From: Coleofasciculaceae cyanobacterium
GTDB lineage: Bacteria > Cyanobacteriota > Cyanobacteriia > Cyanobacteriales > Xenococcaceae
DNA length: 64,000 nucleotides
Assembly (NCBI GenBank): GCA_036703275.1
Contig: DATNPK010000102.1
Location: 1-64,000, forward strand
Direction of reading: 5' to 3'
In this document: positions 51,891 to 60,954 of the stretch, piece by piece
Layout of the letters: each line of letters begins with the position of its first letter
Position numbering within the stretch: the first letter of the stretch is position 1
Program-made: the position numbers and the translations under genes
Notes under the pieces: model-generated
What the model was told of the DNA's origin: nothing
Seen by the model: the letters and a program-made list of their open reading frames with translations, nothing else
The model's database searches: none

Positions 51891-51929
51891 TAGTTTATCG
51901 ATCGATTAAAATTCAATGATTTAACCAGT

Positions 51930-52844
51930 TTACACTGCTAAACGCCCCGCAGCACCACCAATGCTGGCAGGTAAGCTTAAAATTATGCCGTAGCGCAACC
52001 AGAGAAACCAAGGATCGCTAAGGGAAATCTTTTGAAAAAACCAGAGCATCATCATTCCCACAAACAATGACAATATATAAGAGATAATTGTTTCACTTTG
52101 AGGAGTCTGAAATAATCCTGATTGCTGGCGACGCTGTTGGTAGTTGGTAATTGTTGAGGCAAAGACAATAGCATAAGATATCAAAAGAGAGGCAGCCATA
52201 ATTAATAGTAGCCACGGAGAAGTAGCAGAAGCTGCCAACATGGTTACTTCATCGGTAGGTGCAATGCTAAAAGCGACAAATAAAGCGCCAATTATGGTTG
52301 CACTGCAATCGGCTATGGCATCATGCCAGACTCTGGACTTCTGATTACGAGAGGAAGATGAAGAACTGTTGCTTTGGTTATTAGCTTCTGAATCACGTGG
52401 ATTTCCACTTATTAGCGATCGCGAAAATGCTACCCCTACAGAAAAAGGAACACTTTCAAAGATAATTTGGCCTAATGCTTCGCTTAAAGATGTTTGCAAA
52501 TCTATGCGTTTTAAGATGATTAACATCAAGGCAGAACAAACAATGCCAATAGCTAAAGTTTCAAACGTTTCGGCGATCGAGCCAGGCCAGGTTTCGCTTT
52601 CTCGTGGTCGAAAACCTTCAATCCGATTAATTAACAACACGATAATAAAAGTAATGGCCAAGATGCCTAGTAAAACAGGCGGTTGAACATAAGCTCCAAT
52701 AAACCAGACTTCCATTGTATATAGTAAGGGAATGCCAAAGAGAAAGCCTCCTGAAGCACCACCAATTATTTCTTGAATTTCTGATTGCCAATCATCGCCA
52801 TATACACGGCGGCGATCGTTTAAAGATTGATTACGATTACTCAC
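51930..52844 (-). CDS. TIGR02587 family membrane protein
   Basis: About 304 residues with roughly seven hydrophobic helices. The family blocks are EIIGGASGGFLFGIPLLYTM, ILAITFIIVLLINRIEGFRP, DAIADCSATIIGALFVAFSI and APTDEVTMLAASATSPWLLL. A Ser-rich linker (QSNSSSSSSRNQKS) sits mid-protein. The start is probably GTG 52844 (SNRNQSLNDRRRV); TTG 52865 adds hydrophobic residues not expected there. It forms a pair with TIGR02588. It likely acts in the plasma or thylakoid membrane; the substrate or partner is unknown. Confidence 0.9.
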   Translation of the reverse strand: MSNRNQSLNDRRRVYGDDWQSEIQEIIGGASGGFLFGIPLLYTMEVWFIGAYVQPPVLLGILAITFIIVLLINRIEGFRPRESETWPGSIAETFETLAIGIVCSALMLIILKRIDLQTSLSEALGQIIFESVPFSVGVAFSRSLISGNPRDSEANNQSNSSSSSSRNQKSRVWHDAIADCSATIIGALFVAFSIAPTDEVTMLAASATSPWLLLIMAASLLISYAIVFASTITNYQQRRQQSGLFQTPQSETIISYILSLFVGMMMLWFFQKISLSDPWFLWLRYGIILSLPASIGGAAGRLAV

Positions 52845-52949
52845 TATGACTAAAGCCAAACCCAATAATTTTAGACAGCAAAAAGGTCGGTAGACCTATT
52901 TTTAGTTTACAATCTGCTACCAACCTTCTATGAGCGACAGAAACTTTAT

Positions 52950-53153
52950 TTAACGAGCATCTGTACCCTGGTTAGGAGCGCCAGGTTTACTCTCTTTTGC
53001 TCCTGGTGCTTCTGCTTGCGCGCCTTCACGAGTATCTTGATTACTGTCCATACCTGTTTGACGATTCGCTGAATCGACGTTGGTTATGTCTTCATTTAAT
53101 TCTTCATTGCTAGCGGCAGGAGTTTGGTTTTCGTTTTCTGGTTTGTTATCCAT
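52950..53153 (-). CDS. Small acidic, probably disordered protein
   Basis: 67 residues with no hydrophobic residues in any run, rich in Asn, Gln, Glu, Ala and Pro (MDNKPENENQTPAASNEELN; EAPGAKESKPGAPNQGTDAR). Such composition predicts intrinsic disorder and high solubility, as in some hydrophilin/LEA-like stress proteins, though no LEA motif is present. The clean stop and the location among stress-type genes support coding. No ribosome site is evident in the upstream AT-rich leader. Confidence 0.55.
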   Translation of the reverse strand: MDNKPENENQTPAASNEELNEDITNVDSANRQTGMDSNQDTREGAQAEAPGAKESKPGAPNQGTDAR

Positions 53154-53473
53154 AATCTAATTTTTTAGTTATTTAAATTGGTTCTATGTTCAATTATTGA
53201 GAAGGAACGAAACAAATCAACCTATCTTTAGATATAAAAAGTTAAATCACAGATTCACTGCCTTAAATCTAAAATTTAGAGGATCAATGCTCATATCGGT
53301 AATACTTCAAAATTAATTGAGTCAAGTAAATTGGAACTTTAATCTTGCCGTATATCTTTAGCTGTACTTGTCGTTTTAATCATCTATCTCATTAGTAGGA
53401 TGAAAAATAATTACATTTTAAATAATCTTAAATAGATATAAATAAATCAAGTACCTTCAGGAGTTATTTACCT
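53154..53473. other. Intergenic, divergent promoter region
   Basis: 320 bp between the disordered-protein gene (minus) and the PRC/DUF2382 gene (plus). Strongly AT-rich; CAGGAG at 53458-53463 is the ribosome site of the latter. No repeats or hairpins of note. Confidence 0.4.
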
Positions 53474-54415
53474 ATGCCTTTAGCTAAAATCGCCGATCTA
53501 TATCCTAATTATCAAGAAGATATTTTCGGCGGCGAAGATATCAAGAATTTTTCTGTTTATGACTATTCTAATGACAAGATTGGTTCAGTTCATGACATTA
53601 TCGTTGATGAGTCGGGACGATTCCGCTATTTGGTACTTGATACAGGTTTCTGGATTTTTGGCAAAAAGGTATTGCTACCCGTCGCTAGAGCCAGCATCGA
53701 CTATAGCCAACAGCGAGTCTACGCTAGAGACCTAACCAAAGAACAGGCAGAGAATTTGCCTACGTATGATGATGATATGACCATTGACTATGACTACGAA
53801 GAACAAGTCAGAAGAGTTTATCGTGGTCGAGACTATGAACCAGACAACAGCGTATATGCTCAAGAGGCTGGCGGTTCTGACAGTGGGGCGTACCAAACTA
53901 CAGGTGTTTATGAGCGCGATACATATAATTACGATCGCGAACCAAGCCTATATACTCACCAAGAAGTAGATACAAACGATCGCCAAAACCTCAAGCTATA
54001 CGAAGAACGCTTGATTGCTAATAAACACCGTTTCCGCGCTGGTGCAGTTAGTATCGGTAAAAGAGTAGAGACTGAAACCGCCAGTGTATCTGTTCCTGTA
54101 GAAAAAGAAAGAGTGGTTATTGAACGTACTACTCCGACAGAAGGTACTGTTGTTACCCCTGGTACAGATGCTTTTAGAGAAGGCGAAGTTGCCAGAGTAG
54201 AAGTCTATGAAGAAACTGCTGATATTGAAAAGCAAGCTTTTGTTCGCGAAGAAGTAAACATACGCAAAGAAGTTGAGCAAGAAACTGTACAAGCTCGCGA
54301 TACAATCCGTCGTGAAGAATTAGAGATTGAAACTGATGGAGATGCACTTATCAACGGCGAGCGCGACATGAACCGCGATGTCAACCGCGATATCAACCGC
54401 GACCGTAACATTTAA
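53474..54415 (+). CDS. PRC-barrel plus DUF2382 stress-type protein
   Basis: 313 residues. Residues about 20-105 form a PRC barrel (FSVYDYSNDKIGSVHDIIVD, FRYLVLDTGFWIFGKKVLLP). Residues about 155-265 are a DUF2382 repeat (LYEERLIANKHRFRAGAVSI, VETETASVSVPVEKERVVIE) with heptad-like charged strands (YEETADIEKQAFVREEVNIR). The last residues are a DRNR-type repeat (MNRDVNRDINRDRNI). The family, known from Deinococcus and cyanobacteria, is linked to stress but has no proven activity. GGAG upstream supports ATG 53474. It is followed by a paralogue 84 bp downstream. Confidence 0.92.
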   Translation: MPLAKIADLYPNYQEDIFGGEDIKNFSVYDYSNDKIGSVHDIIVDESGRFRYLVLDTGFWIFGKKVLLPVARASIDYSQQRVYARDLTKEQAENLPTYDDDMTIDYDYEEQVRRVYRGRDYEPDNSVYAQEAGGSDSGAYQTTGVYERDTYNYDREPSLYTHQEVDTNDRQNLKLYEERLIANKHRFRAGAVSIGKRVETETASVSVPVEKERVVIERTTPTEGTVVTPGTDAFREGEVARVEVYEETADIEKQAFVREEVNIRKEVEQETVQARDTIRREELEIETDGDALINGERDMNRDVNRDINRDRNI

Positions 54416-54445
54416 GTCAAGAATTAATTAGCTAGAGCATTAATG

Positions 54446-54470
54446 CAGGTAGGGTATCATACTCTACCTG
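54446..54470 (+). terminator. Hairpin between the two DUF2382 genes
   Basis: CAGGTAGGGTAT (54446-54457) pairs with ATACTCTACCTG (54459-54470) with one G-T. There is no long T run, so attenuation rather than full termination is possible. Confidence 0.5.
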
Positions 54471-54499
54471 TACTTATTTAAAATAGAAATCCTGATATT

Positions 54500-55381
54500 A
54501 TGACTTTAAGTGACAATAGCGATCGCTCAATGGCTCGAGGAGCAAAGCCCGATCGTTCGTCTTATTCTGCTTCATCCCAAGCTAATTCCGGATATGCGAG
54601 CGACTCTAACTCAAACACTCGGTTGTCAGAATTAGATCGAGAATTAATTTCTTATCAAATAATTGATTCCCAGGGAATACCCAGGGCTACAGTAGCCGAT
54701 CTTTATTATGCCGCTGACAATTCGCTTAATTTGTTAATTAAGCTAGATCGAAGTACCGACCTAGATCGCTTAAGCCTTAAACGATTAGCAAGCAGCGATA
54801 TCCGCCAAATTGATCGAGCTAACAAATTAATTTTAAGCAGCTTATCCTATCAACAGCTAGAAAATCTACCGCTCTATCAAGCTTTACCGACTCATTTACA
54901 AGAAGCAGTAGCCGAATCTTCATCTGATGATTACGAGATGAATCCTACCCATAATCAGAATTTAACACCTAGCTCGCAAATAGAACGAATTACTTTACTA
55001 GAAGAAAAATTACAGGTAAAGCGTCGCAAACAAAAAGTTGGCGAAGTTGTCGTTCGCAGGCAAGTAGAAACGCGAATGGTACAACTACCGCTTCGGCGAG
55101 AAACATTAATCGTCGAAAGAATTGGCAACAATCCTGAACGGTTGACTGAGGTTGTAATCTCCGAAAATCAGGTTAATGGCTTTAAATATGACGAGTTAAG
55201 CGATCGGGCTCAGCTTAATGCTTCTCGCAGTAACTACCTCAATCTGCAAACAGCACAAGAGTTATTAGAAGCGATCGCCCATCTTGACTCTGCCAACAAT
55301 GCCAAAGTTCGTGTCGAGATTGTTACTGACAGTTCTGAAGCTAGAATACAGCATCAAAATATCTGCGATCGCTATCTGTAA
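54500..55381 (+). CDS. DUF2382 protein, divergent paralogue
   Basis: 293 residues. An N-terminal Ser/Asp-rich head is followed by a degenerate PRC-like barrel (LISYQIIDSQGIPRATVADL, ENLPLYQ), then a DUF2382-type segment: ITLLEEKLQVKRRKQKVGEV and VVRRQVETRMVQLPLRRETL IVERI. The C-terminal 80 residues (LNLQTAQELLEAIAHLDSAN, KVRVEIVTDS) are not in the first gene. It is probably a tandem duplicate that has diverged, co-transcribed with its neighbour unless the hairpin between them stops transcription. Function unknown. Confidence 0.85.
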   Translation: MTLSDNSDRSMARGAKPDRSSYSASSQANSGYASDSNSNTRLSELDRELISYQIIDSQGIPRATVADLYYAADNSLNLLIKLDRSTDLDRLSLKRLASSDIRQIDRANKLILSSLSYQQLENLPLYQALPTHLQEAVAESSSDDYEMNPTHNQNLTPSSQIERITLLEEKLQVKRRKQKVGEVVVRRQVETRMVQLPLRRETLIVERIGNNPERLTEVVISENQVNGFKYDELSDRAQLNASRSNYLNLQTAQELLEAIAHLDSANNAKVRVEIVTDSSEARIQHQNICDRYL

Positions 55382-55432
55382 AGAAAACGAAACACGCCTG
55401 AAATCTTTATTTAACAGCTAATTTTTACTCTT

Positions 55433-55469
55433 AGAGATTACTCCATTAGGAAACGACGGAGTAATCTCT
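55433..55469. terminator. Bidirectional terminator between convergent genes
   Basis: AGAGATTACTCC (55433-55444) and GGAGTAATCTCT (55458-55469) form a perfect 12-bp stem with a 13-nt loop. T-rich tracts follow on both strands. It serves the DUF2382 gene and the sigma factor gene. Confidence 0.85.
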
Positions 55470-55484
55470 GTGTAATTTTATACT

Positions 55485-56372
55485 CTATCCAGCGAGCGCT
55501 GAAAGCTTGATAGCTTTTTTCTTGAGCTGCTTCATCGCTTTATTTTTAATTTGTCGGACTCTTTCTCTACTAATACCGCAAACGTCGCCAATTTGCTCGT
55601 AAGTCATAGTCTTGCCATCTTTTAGACCATAGCGCAGGATGATTACGTCTCGCTGCTTGGGAGACAGAGTATCTAACAGATTTTGAATCTTAGTAATAGT
55701 TTCTCTTTCAGCCACAAAATCTGAAGGAGAACTCGAATCATCAGGCAAAATTTGCCCTAATTCGGTTTGATTCTCGTCGATAGTTGCATTAAGACTTCTG
55801 GGTCTGGTCATTCTTGAGGCTTCAGCCAAAGATCTTAGTTTTTTAACGTCGATATCAAGCTCTTGAGCAACTTCGAGATCGGTTGGTTTGCGACCGAGTT
55901 TTTGAGATAGCTGACGATTAACTTTCTTGATCTTATTTAGATCTTGAGTAATATGAATCGGCAAGCGGATTGTCCGAGCATAGTTAGCGATCGCTCTGGT
56001 CATCGCCTGTCTAATCCACCAGTAGCTATAGGTAGAAAACTTGTATCCCTTGCTCGGGTCAAATTTTTCCGATGCTCGCATCAAACCAATACTACCTTCT
56101 TGAATTAGGTCAAGCAGAGATAGACCCCGGTTTTGGTATTTTTTGGCGATCGAAACAACCAAGCGCAAGTTTGCCTGAGTCATCTTTCTTTTTGCCCTTT
56201 GACCTTGACGAACAATTGCCTCTTCTTCTGGGGTCAAGTTTTCCTGCTCTAATAAAGGCAGCATTGCTTGAATTTGATTAGCTAGCTTTACTTCTTCTTC
56301 TGACTTTAATAAAGGAGTACGACCTATTTCTTTTAGGTAACTAGTAACGCTGTTGTTGTTGGTGCTTGCCAT
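55485..56372 (-). CDS. RpoD/SigA-family RNA polymerase sigma factor (group 2)
   Basis: 295 residues. Region 1.2 begins [20 protein letters not shown]. Region 2 has [33 protein letters not shown] and [20 protein letters not shown]. Region 3 follows [18 protein letters not shown]. Region 4 has [31 protein letters not shown]. Region 1.1 is short, typical of cyanobacterial group 2 factors used for stress, nitrogen or dark responses. The location within a stress-type gene set suggests it may control neighbours, but no direct evidence is visible. The exact SigB/C/D/E class is not assigned. Confidence 0.95.
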   Translation of the reverse strand: MASTNNNSVTSYLKEIGRTPLLKSEEEVKLANQIQAMLPLLEQENLTPEEEAIVRQGQRAKRKMTQANLRLVVSIAKKYQNRGLSLLDLIQEGSIGLMRASEKFDPSKGYKFSTYSYWWIRQAMTRAIANYARTIRLPIHITQDLNKIKKVNRQLSQKLGRKPTDLEVAQELDIDVKKLRSLAEASRMTRPRSLNATIDENQTELGQILPDDSSSPSDFVAERETITKIQNLLDTLSPKQRDVIILRYGLKDGKTMTYEQIGDVCGISRERVRQIKNKAMKQLKKKAIKLSALAG

Positions 56373-56404
56373 GATTAGTTTTACTATATTATTTGTTGGT
56401 GGGT

Positions 56405-56725
56405 TTACTTTTTTTGTTGGTTGGTTATAAAGCTTATATTTAGCTTTGGTTTTGACGAGTAACGCTGTTGTTGTTGCTCGCAGGGGATAAAATCTTTAAT
56501 AATTTCAGCATTGGTCTGTTGAGAAATCTCTACTTGGCAATAATTTTCGTTCGCTTTAAACAAAAACTTTTCTCCTGGTCAAATAACTCGTTCACCATGT
56601 CTGTCAAAATGTTTGTCAACCAGACCACTAATTTTGGCGATAACAATTTTCTGAATGTTATTGGTGCAGCAATACAGTTTTTGGCAACTGACATTTCGAT
56701 CCAAAGGAAAAAATAATTGAGTCAT
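56405..56725 (-). pseudogene. DUF1830 protein gene with an in-frame TGA
   Basis: The minus frame from ATG 56725 reads MTQLFFPLDRNVSCQKLYCC, then NNIQKIVIAKISG and HFDRHGERVI. It meets TGA at 56581-56579 and continues in frame as PGEKFLFKANENYCQVEISQ and [10 protein letters not shown], ending at TAA 56405. Intact DUF1830 proteins have this order (ILCCY.N, RV.FPG, F.A, Q.EI, IPC) and are small cyanobacterial proteins of unknown role. The stop replaces the residue just before PG. Without recoding, only a 48-residue head can be made. The tail beyond IPC (about 27 codons) looks non-native. Confidence 0.78.
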
Positions 56726-57026
56726 GTTTATAGAAAACCGAACAAGTAAAGCAACAGGATCGGCGAAAAGCAGATCTTAATTAGTTTTTTAGCTTGACTC
56801 AATTATTTCAATAAACAGGGTCGCTCGGAATCACTCGCAAGTTAGAAAGCAATGTTGCTAGCCGACCAAGTTTTGCTATTTTTTGGTCTGGATCAATAAG
56901 CGCTAACTTTTTTCTAGTATGATCTTTATTTAGCAGGTATCGCAATGCGGGTTTCCTACCTTTCGTTATTTTTCGGTTTTGTGATAGTGGTGCGCATCAT
57001 AAGACAGCAAGGATTTAATAACTAAA
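56726..57026. other. Intergenic, no gene seen
   Basis: 301 bp. It contains GGTCG (56820) and CGACC with AGCAA/TTGCT between, followed by a T-rich run near 56880, which could be a weak hairpin. No frame is convincing. Confidence 0.35.
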
Positions 57027-57836
57027 TCACTCTCCAGCCGACCAAGGTTTGATAAAATCAGGGTATAAAGTGAGGCCGCCATCGACAAATAACGTTTGAC
57101 CTGTAATATATGCAGCATCATCCGAGGCTAGGAAAGCAGTTATGGCTGCCATCTCTTCAGATGTTCCAACTCTTCCCATCGGAATGTGGCTTTCTACCTC
57201 TTGTTTCTTTTCAGTATTTTTAGTCCAGCTATTAATTGGTGTGGCAGTAGCACCAGGCGCGATCGCATTAACTCTAATATTTTGCGGTGCATATTCTAAT
57301 GCTAGGGTTTTAGTCATATTTTCCATGCCACCTTTACTAATCGCATAGCTAACGTATTGGGGGCGGGGGATAATTTCATGAACGCTAGAGACGTTAATAA
57401 TAATGCCACCTTTCCCTTGCTGCAAAAAATGCTTAATCGCTTCTCTGGCACAAAGATAAGCACCCCGAAGGTTAACATTAATTACCCGGTCAAAGTCTGA
57501 TGTGGCTAACTCATGGGAAGGGGCAGTGGTTTGTATCCCCGCGTTGTTGATTAAAATATCGATGCTGCCAAGCTGACTTGCCACTTCATTACACATGCGA
57601 ATGATATCTGTTTCTTCTGAAATATCTGCTTCTACAGGTAACTGCTTGCCGCTACATCCTTGAGCTTCGGCACACATTTTCTCAATTAATTTTTTCGTAC
57701 TATCTAGCTTCTGGATATCCTTGCGGTAGTTGAGAGCAACGTTTCCACCAACTGAAACGAAATAAGCGGCAATCGCTTGTCCAATACCAGAGGTTGCTCC
57801 TGTAACTAAAACATTTTTGCCTTGTATACCCTTCAT
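57027..57836 (-). CDS. Short-chain dehydrogenase (glucose-1-dehydrogenase-like)
   Basis: 269 residues. VTGATSGIGQAIAAYFVSVG is the nucleotide loop and ILINNAGIQTTAPSH the NNAG motif. Ser of NVSSVHEIIP and YAISKGGMENMTK give the catalytic Ser-Tyr-Lys. YITGQTLFVDGGLTLYPDFI is the closing segment. The LYPDF end and overall pattern resemble bacterial glucose/ribitol-type SDRs linked to general stress in other bacteria. The substrate is unproven. It has no adjacent co-directional gene within 240 bp. Confidence 0.92.
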   Translation of the reverse strand: MKGIQGKNVLVTGATSGIGQAIAAYFVSVGGNVALNYRKDIQKLDSTKKLIEKMCAEAQGCSGKQLPVEADISEETDIIRMCNEVASQLGSIDILINNAGIQTTAPSHELATSDFDRVINVNLRGAYLCAREAIKHFLQQGKGGIIINVSSVHEIIPRPQYVSYAISKGGMENMTKTLALEYAPQNIRVNAIAPGATATPINSWTKNTEKKQEVESHIPMGRVGTSEEMAAITAFLASDDAAYITGQTLFVDGGLTLYPDFIKPWSAGE

Positions 57837-58079
57837 AAATTACTTGTTTCCATTTATGTTGCTCACCAACAAGTATCTAACAGCTAAATCGATCGATGCA
57901 TCTTTCTAAGGCTGTAAATTAGTAGTTTTTAAACCGATGACTACGTAAAGGTTACAGAAATGTCGAGATGAGTAGGTACTTTAACTAGGATCTACTGAAA
58001 ATATAAAATTACTTAAAAATTACGAGTCGAAAGCTACAAAAAGTAATATTTCATAGCTCATTACCCGAATCAACAACGC

Positions 58080-58304
58080 CTAAATTACTTTTGTGCCAGA
58101 ATTAATCAATAAATTTTTATCGATCGCATTGCGGTAAGATAAGCGGGACTTGATGTTTTCTGGATAAGAAACTTCTTTTTGTAAATACTTCCAGATTGAC
58201 TCACAGGCTTCATAATTGCCCACAGTCGCTAGTAGTCGATTGTCTTGGTATATACCCCACCTCTGATTTTCCGTCTGTTTAATTTCGTACTTTAAATTTA
58301 TCAT
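58080..58304 (-). CDS. Small hypothetical protein
   Basis: 74 residues: INLKYEIKQTENQRWGIYQD, NRLLATVGNYEACESIWKYL and a basic tail (RLSYRNAIDKNLL). The first half looks like two beta strands and a helix, a layout also seen in the 70-residue protein at 9363. No named family. It is supported by a clean frame and a plausible fold; without homology evidence this stays tentative. Confidence 0.5.
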   Translation of the reverse strand: MINLKYEIKQTENQRWGIYQDNRLLATVGNYEACESIWKYLQKEVSYPENIKSRLSYRNAIDKNLLINSGTKVI

Positions 58305-58489
58305 TGTTGCAAAACTTAACTATTTTTATTAATTGTTTAGATATATTAAAAAGATATTTCTTGATAAATAAATCTATCTAAAGACTAACTATAGAGTTGA
58401 AATTATGCTTAATAAAAATTTACACTATAAATCTTAAGCATTTGCGAAAGAATGTAAGTTATCAAATTATGACAAAATCTCTAAAATTT

Positions 58490-58523
58490 AATTAGGGGAT
58501 AAGCGATCGCCTACCCCCTAATT
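58490..58523 (-). terminator. Hairpin terminator containing a HIP1 site in its loop
   Basis: AATTAGGGG (58490-58498) pairs with CCCCTAATT (58515-58523) around a loop with GCGATCGC. On the minus strand it is followed by AAATTTTAG and lies about 90 bp after the baeRF-like gene. The surrounding 58305-58613 (309 bp) holds no gene. Confidence 0.55.
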
Positions 58524-58613
58524 AATCAATATCAATAAATTAAACCTTCTGCTTGCCTTGAAAGACTAAGGCCGATAAACATCTCCAAAATCAGCAAATT
58601 TTAGCTGAAAAAT

Positions 58614-59783
58614 TCAGGCTGTTGCTTTAGTTGGCTGAGCGTAGACAGGATAACGAAATATAGCGATCGCCGATTGATTGTCAGGCATCTGGGATCGTTC
58701 CCAAGTATAAACATTACCACCCTGTAAATAAGTCTGGGTAACGGCAAAATCTAGTAAATCCATGCTGTCTTCAGTTGCTTGAGAATGAATTTCTACTTGG
58801 TTGGTTTGACGATCAAACTGTCCCCAATGATCTGCATTTTCAACGATAAATAAAGTATCAACCTGTCCGTTAGCAGCACCCGCGACTATTTCTTCTAGCT
58901 GAGAACTAGCTTCACCAGTACCAGATAGTTGATGATAGCGATCCATCGCCGATTGTTTAGCTGCCATTAGGTGGGGTTCAATAATCGACCACGCCTGCTG
59001 ATGTAAATCTTCAGGATCGATGTTTTCAGGATTGCCAATAATTCCTGGTTCTAACAAGCTGCCATAAGAATTTGCTTGATGGTAGATTGGCAGAAGATAC
59101 TCCACACCAGCCAGAATTAGCGGAGTTTTTTCTGCTTGTAAAACAGATGTCAAACCATTGTCGATCTGATCGAAAAAACGTTTGATTTCGTCTTTATTGT
59201 CGGTAGTGCCTGATCCCTGACCATGATATGTATGATTGCCCGAGCCGCCACCGTGATATTGTAGCTGCTGTTCAAGATCGTCATATTTCAAAGCTTCGGC
59301 TAAGCTAGCGGGAACGCCTTCGGGTAGCATTATTTCCTTAATGTTGTAATGACTACCAAGAAAAAACCGTACCTCATTTTGTGACAGTGCCAACAAATAA
59401 AACTTATTATCGTTAGTAAGCACGGGCAATAAAGGCTTGAGATAAAAGCGATCGCTTACCTCGACAGACTCTTCAAAACTATGAGGAAGACGATAATATT
59501 TAACCCCATCTCGACCGATAAAAAATGCTAAGCCGTAGTCTTGGTGTTGCCAAAAATCATAGTTGTCAATATATGCTTTGGCTGATGCCAAGGCATCATT
59601 TAGTTTGGAGGTTGATTTATTTAAATGGGCAATTTTTTCTTCAGCTTCTCGAATTGAATTTTTGAAACGAATCGGATTTTGGCGAGTTTCTGCCCCTGCT
59701 TTCTCGGCTGGCATATAGATAGAAACGCAGGTAGAATTTTCTTGAGCTAAAGTTTGAAAATCCGAGCGTGATAATTCAGTCAT
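58614..59783 (-). CDS. baeRF-like protein (bacterial archaeo-eukaryotic release-factor superfamily)
   Basis: 389 residues. The N-terminus CVSIYMPAEKAGAETRQNPI and RFKNSIREAEEKIAHLN, then YDFWQHQDYGLAFFIGRDGV and PLLPVLTNDNKFYLLALSQN, match the baeRF family (I think family 7). Later parts contain TPLILAGVEYLLPIYHQANS and VDTLFIVENADHWGQF, the eRF1 domain-3/L7Ae-like region. Relatives of eRF1/Pelota are proposed to act in ribosome rescue or RNA cleavage. I do not see a GGQ loop; a Gly-rich HGGGSGNHTYHGQGSG segment (about residues 178-193) takes a comparable place. Function is inferred only. Confidence 0.75.
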   Translation of the reverse strand: MTELSRSDFQTLAQENSTCVSIYMPAEKAGAETRQNPIRFKNSIREAEEKIAHLNKSTSKLNDALASAKAYIDNYDFWQHQDYGLAFFIGRDGVKYYRLPHSFEESVEVSDRFYLKPLLPVLTNDNKFYLLALSQNEVRFFLGSHYNIKEIMLPEGVPASLAEALKYDDLEQQLQYHGGGSGNHTYHGQGSGTTDNKDEIKRFFDQIDNGLTSVLQAEKTPLILAGVEYLLPIYHQANSYGSLLEPGIIGNPENIDPEDLHQQAWSIIEPHLMAAKQSAMDRYHQLSGTGEASSQLEEIVAGAANGQVDTLFIVENADHWGQFDRQTNQVEIHSQATEDSMDLLDFAVTQTYLQGGNVYTWERSQMPDNQSAIAIFRYPVYAQPTKATA

Positions 59784-60081
59784 ACAAAAGATATATTTTT
59801 TTATTATTAGTAACGTCTATTCATATGGCAACAAAATACCATCGCGATCGCATCCTTCTCTAGATAGTCAAACAGAAATAAGCCCAAAAAATAAGGACGC
59901 TAATCTAACGTCCAATAAATTATTCTGATTAACTTTTTATCAATAAGTCGATCGAGGTTAAATTTTAAATGCCAAATAATTTAGGCTGATGAGCACATAT
60001 CTTTAATTTTTCTTGGTAAGAATTGAGCAATTTCACTAACTTACTTTCTTTGACGATAATTCTTCTTTAACCAAGACTAAA

Positions 60082-60954
60082 TTACGCTTGTTGCCAAAGT
60101 TCCTTGACCCTTCCTTCTGGCATCCAACTACCAATCTCTTTAATTCGTTCTTCTGACAGTTCTTCTTTAGTTGCCGAAAATACAGCATCAACTACTTGCT
60201 CAACATTAGCTTGTTGTGGCATCCCACCTTCATTCTTTACTCGGAAAAGAAAACGGTCTGAATCTATTTTAAAGATGCCAGGACCTTGCCATGGTGGACG
60301 TACTCGACTGAGAAGGCCAACAATCGGATTGGTATCTTTCCACAGATCGGCTATTTCTTGCTGTAAAGCTTTTGTGTCGGTCGGTTCAGCAGGCTCGTGC
60401 AGTTCTTCGGCAACTCGATCGGCTGCTTCTGTTGTCATTAAATCACGCATGACGCGGAACACCATTTCTGTTATGTCTCTAGCATCGAATATATCTTCTA
60501 ATTCTCCTTTGAGCATAACCTTTTCTAAAAATGGCGTATGTTCAGTAGCAATAGGAGTAGTAGGACCTTTTTTGATGGCATCTGGGGGATCTTTTTCCAT
60601 GTTTGCTAACATTTTTTCCCCTTTTTCAGTTAATTTAGCTTTTTTAAACTTAATTAAGTGAGGCAAAGGACCATCGGGTGCGCCAAAGGTATTAGCAATG
60701 CGAAAGTCAACTTCCTCTTCATCAATTAAATCGGGTACGTCTTCTTGATTGGCGTAGGCATTTCCTGAAAAGTCGGCCTCAATATATTGTTTCTGATTAA
60801 GATAGTCAAGATGCCCCAGAAAGTCCGAGATGCTTAGATTGCGACCGGTAAAGTCTGTAGCCTCGAAATTCACGGAGTGTTTGCCGTTGCCATCTCCCTG
60901 CTTGATTTTTCTGAGTAAGATGTACATAATGTCATCTTTTAAGCCTATAGGCAT
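60082..60954 (-). CDS. DUF2267 domain protein with N-terminal winged-helix-like region
   Basis: 290 residues. The first 110 residues look like a wHTH or repeat region (DDIMYILLRKIKQGDGNGKH, ISDFLGHLDYLNQKQYIEAD, AKLTEKGEKMLANME). From about residue 140 there is a DUF2267-type helical bundle: LEKVMLKGELEDIFDARDIT EMVFRVMRDLM, then the second half with RVPP-like RVRPPWQGPG and VEQVVDAVFSATKEELSEER IKEIGSWMP. DUF2267 proteins occur in stress gene sets of many bacteria; no activity is known. It is preceded by a long gene-free region. Confidence 0.85.
   Translation of the reverse strand: MPIGLKDDIMYILLRKIKQGDGNGKHSVNFEATDFTGRNLSISDFLGHLDYLNQKQYIEADFSGNAYANQEDVPDLIDEEEVDFRIANTFGAPDGPLPHLIKFKKAKLTEKGEKMLANMEKDPPDAIKKGPTTPIATEHTPFLEKVMLKGELEDIFDARDITEMVFRVMRDLMTTEAADRVAEELHEPAEPTDTKALQQEIADLWKDTNPIVGLLSRVRPPWQGPGIFKIDSDRFLFRVKNEGGMPQQANVEQVVDAVFSATKEELSEERIKEIGSWMPEGRVKELWQQA

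Noticed and set aside
56468-56716. An 82-codon + frame opposite the DUF1830 gene
   Set aside because: The minus strand gives clear DUF1830 similarity. The plus frame has no ribosome site or family resemblance.
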